Shown here: positions 59,946-64,000 of the stretch, in pieces
Layout: every line of letters begins with the position of its first letter
Position numbering within the stretch: the stretch's first letter is position 1
Origin: K23-9 sp049680365
GTDB lineage: Bacteria > Planctomycetota > Planctomycetia > Pirellulales > Pirellulaceae
Reading direction: 5' to 3'
Length of the DNA stretch: 64,000 nucleotides
Assembly: GCA_049680365.1 (NCBI GenBank)
Contig: JBAUHQ010000430.1
Span: 18,605-82,604 of the forward strand
Position numbers and translations under genes: made by a program
Notes under the pieces: model-generated
Databases searched by the model: none
The model's input: only the letters and a program-made list of their open reading frames with translations
What the model was told of the DNA's origin: nothing

Positions 59946-60058
59946 TGAGCCGACAGCGCTAGCCGTGGGTTCGGTTACTGCCGTAAGCCGTTGGCGCTAG
60001 CCACGGGCTCCCGTCAGTGCCATCCCGACAAGGCCCGTGGCTAGCGCCAGTGGCTGAC
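59946..60058. repeat. GGCGCTAGCCACGGGC repeat cluster between nqrA and nqrB
   Basis: Three copies: GCCGACAGCGCTAGCCGTGG, GCCGTTGGCGCTAGCCACGG and, inverted, CCCGTGGCTAGCGCCAGTGG. Palindromic units inside the operon, unrelated to the REP-like family of the first 41 kb. Confidence 0.85.
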
Positions 60059-60076
60059 AGGAAAGCAGCGGTGCGA

Positions 60077-61420
60077 CTAACCTTCTCGCTGGATCGTTAC
60101 CAAATTGTCGCGTAGCAAGGATCCGTATTCGTATTTTCCGGGGCAGACAAATGTGCAAAGCGCGATGTCTTCTTCTTCCAATTCCAACACGCCCAAACTT
60201 TGTGCTTGGTCGGTGTCGCGAACAATCAACGCACGCAACAACTGAGTCGGCAAAATGTCCAGTGGCATGACTTTCTCGTAAGTCCCCAACGGCACCATGG
60301 CTCGCTCGCTACCACCCGTGCTGGTTGTCATGTCAAACTTCAATCCTGGCATGCCAGACGAAGCGAAAACCTTGGTCGTCGAGTATTTGTCGAAGCCCGG
60401 TTTTTGCCAGCCCAAGAACTCGCGTTCGTCGCCTTCTTTAAGGATCGAAATCTGATTGTGATAACGACCCAAGAACTGATACGGCGCATTAGCTGTTCGG
60501 CCACACAGCACGCTACCGGAGATCGGCCGAATCTTGACGTCTTGGTGTTCGCCAGCAATCAGCTGCGAAATGTCCGCACCGATTCGAGTCTCCAGCAACC
60601 GTGGCTGGTTCACGACCGGACCAGCCAGCGAAACAATTTTGCGTGTGTCCAAAACACCGCTACTAAGCAATGACCCAATCGCGATGACGTCTTGGTAGTT
60701 GATGTACCAAACCGTTTTCGTGGGACCGACTGGGTCCAACATGTGAATGTGAGTGCCAGCCAAACCAGCTGGATGCGGACCGCTAAACGTTTCGACCGAA
60801 ATGCCATCGATGCCAGCACCAGGAATTTCGCTGCCTTCGCCTTTGCAGACGAACACTTTGCCATCGGTCAGTTGCGTCAGGGCTCGCAGACCGAGGGAGA
60901 ATTGATCTTTGCGATCGGCCATCGCGACGATGGGATCTGCGCAAAGCGGATTCGTGTCGATTGCTTGGACAAAGATAGAACTTGGCACCGAACCGGGTGC
61001 AGGCACCATCCCGTAAGGACGCGTTCGCAGCGAAGTCCAAAGACCGCTTTGCGTCAACTGATCCGTGACGCCCGCGCGGCCCATTGATTGCGGATCGGAA
61101 CCTTTCGCTCCGCCAAATTCGACGCGATCATCACCGTCAACATCGATCACGATGGATTCAAATTTACGTTTCGCACCTCGGTTGACTTCCGCAACCGTTC
61201 CCGATGCTGGCGAAGTGTAGGTGACACCTTCGGTTTTCTTGTCGGTGAAAAGCGGCTGACCGCATTTCACCCGGTCGCCCACGGCAACCAACATAGTTGG
61301 CTTCATGCCAAAGTAGTCGTCGCCGATCAAGCCAACACGCGTCACGTGCTTGGCGATTTCGACACGCTGCTCTGGGGCACCGGTGATAGGAAGGTCTAAG
61401 CCTTTTTTGATGACTGTCAT
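60077..61420 (-). CDS. nqrA: Na+-NQR subunit A
   Basis: 447 residues from the ATG at 61420, equal to characterised NqrA. Longer frames to 61507 are not supported. It starts VIKKGLDLPITGAPEQ. The Rnf/Nqr-A signatures LVAVGDRVKCGQPLFTDKK, SPASGTVAEVNRGAKR and CTFVCPGKYEYG are present. The soluble NqrA subunit contacts quinone. It is the first gene of the nqrABCDEF-apbE/nqrM operon. Confidence 0.97.
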   Translation of the reverse strand: MTVIKKGLDLPITGAPEQRVEIAKHVTRVGLIGDDYFGMKPTMLVAVGDRVKCGQPLFTDKKTEGVTYTSPASGTVAEVNRGAKRKFESIVIDVDGDDRVEFGGAKGSDPQSMGRAGVTDQLTQSGLWTSLRTRPYGMVPAPGSVPSSIFVQAIDTNPLCADPIVAMADRKDQFSLGLRALTQLTDGKVFVCKGEGSEIPGAGIDGISVETFSGPHPAGLAGTHIHMLDPVGPTKTVWYINYQDVIAIGSLLSSGVLDTRKIVSLAGPVVNQPRLLETRIGADISQLIAGEHQDVKIRPISGSVLCGRTANAPYQFLGRYHNQISILKEGDEREFLGWQKPGFDKYSTTKVFASSGMPGLKFDMTTSTGGSERAMVPLGTYEKVMPLDILPTQLLRALIVRDTDQAQSLGVLELEEEDIALCTFVCPGKYEYGSLLRDNLVTIQREG

Positions 61421-61528
61421 CGTTTTGCGCGTGCTCGCGGACTTGGATGTGCGGCAATTTCGTTCGTCGACCAATGCACAGCGGAGTTGTGCGACACGGC
61501 AATTCACGAGAAAAAAGAACCATAACGC

Positions 61529-61556
61529 CTACTTTGTGATAAATTTCACAAAGTAG
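61529..61556. promoter_or_regulatory. Perfect CRP/FNR-type palindrome upstream of nqrA
   Basis: CTACTTTGTGA-TAAATT-TCACAAAGTAG is a perfect 11-base inverted repeat with a 6-base spacer. It contains the CRP-family core TGTGA-N6-TCACA. It lies 109 bases upstream of the nqrA ATG, between nqrA and the divergent typA. It is likely a binding site for a CRP/FNR-type regulator acting on the nqr operon, typA, or both. Confidence 0.7.
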
Positions 61557-62141
61557 CTTCTAGCAAAAGCCCGCAATTCGAATCGATCGAGAGGCGGGCC
61601 TAGCAACAAGGTTCATCGGGGCAGTCATCGGACGAATCATGTCCGTGGCAGCATTCCATCGCGTGATTTTGCCGACATCGAGCGGTGATCGCAAAAGTTC
61701 GTAGCGAATGTTGCCCGCGAAAGTTTCTTCTCAGGGACAACCGCCATCGACCTCGTCGCGCCACCACTCCGGCGTGCAAGGTAAGAAATATTACACAGCG
61801 AGTCAAAACCCGCAACGGCAGAGTGGAATCATTCATCCGCGAATTGCTCCATCTACCAGTAACGGCTTGCGGGGATCCGAAAGGCGCCGTTGTTGTCCCG
61901 TCAGGCCCTAACGGGTTGCTGACCGCATTTACAAATTCCCGACAATCGCCGCTCCACAGCATGACGTGACAACATTAGGTCAACGATCCTTCCCATGCAC
62001 GCAGCTAATGCGTCGCACTGTCACGCCGCGACGCTTGCTATTCCCCCTGTCGCCGACAATCGCCACACTTCCCGACTTCTCAGTTGCCGCCCCCGAAGCT
62101 CAAAAGCCGTCGTACAGACAGGCTGTTCTTTCGCGGCGACG
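61557..62141. other. Intergenic region between nqrA and typA
   Basis: Besides the palindrome, there is a Cys/His-rich open frame on the minus strand ending at 61600 (tail HAMECCHGHDSSDDCPDEP, then two more Cys). It has no supported start and I do not call it a gene. No other structure is seen. Confidence 0.45.
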
Positions 62142-63992
<1,851 letters not shown>

Positions 63993-64000
63993 CACTAATT

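Noticed and set aside
61600..61962. Cys/His-rich minus-strand frame ending HDSSDDCPDEPCC
   Set aside because: The tail is striking, but the start, codon use and upstream sequence give no support. It could be a small metal-binding protein only if conserved in relatives.

Overview
The window looks like chromosomal DNA of a planctomycete, most likely a marine Pirellulaceae (Rhodopirellula-like) bacterium. I infer this from the mix of a sulfatase with a CSPTR maturation site, a complete Na+-translocating NADH:quinone reductase operon with a fused ApbE-NqrM maturation protein, carboxypeptidase-regulatory-like exported proteins, many small membrane stress proteins and short intergenic palindromic repeats. 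No 16S or other taxonomic marker is present, so this placement is an inference.

Region 1 (about 1-47.5 kb) reads as an accessory stress-survival island. It opens with the end of a CheB-type methylesterase and holds three groups of genes. Group (a) is DNA and protein protection: Dps, an HVA1/DUF2945 protein, an Anbu proteasome-like peptidase beside a transglutaminase, UdgX uracil-DNA glycosylase beside its radical-SAM partner, a photolyase-related protein, a PolX N-terminal-domain protein and thioredoxin 2. Group (b) is small envelope proteins: two CsbD-plus-membrane-helix proteins, DUF883-like and holin-like proteins in an overlapping operon, DUF1328, YeaQ/GlsB, BON, DUF2254, AI-2E permease, cardiolipin synthase, a helical-repeat lipoprotein and a 24-residue membrane peptide. 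Group (c) is signalling: a 2010-residue CheB-CheR-PAS-histidine kinase-receiver protein, a lone Hpt protein, two receiver proteins, an NtrC-type activator separated from its receiver by an in-frame amber codon, a STAS protein and a CBS-pair protein. The obvious reading is one phosphorelay controlling a general stress response, but that link is inferred from co-location only.

The same region is peppered with more than twenty copies of a REP/BIME-like palindromic repeat (cores CACAAGCTGCCAGCTTGTG and GGCTGGAAGCCTACGCCAC). I found none after about 40.8 kb. Copies form gene ends, one has entered the CheR domain of the giant kinase in frame, and one truncates an MscS pseudogene. The C-terminal remnant of an MscS gene lies 11 kb away on the other strand.

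Region 2 (about 47.6-64 kb) is more housekeeping-like: DUF4404, coaD, a class V aminotransferase, exported planctomycete proteins, apbE-nqrM, nqrFEDCBA (all minus strand) and divergent typA/bipA. An ideal CRP/FNR-type palindrome (TGTGA-N6-TCACA) lies between nqrA and typA. Two other repeat families sit inside the nqr operon. I saw no rRNA, tRNA, CRISPR array or transposase.
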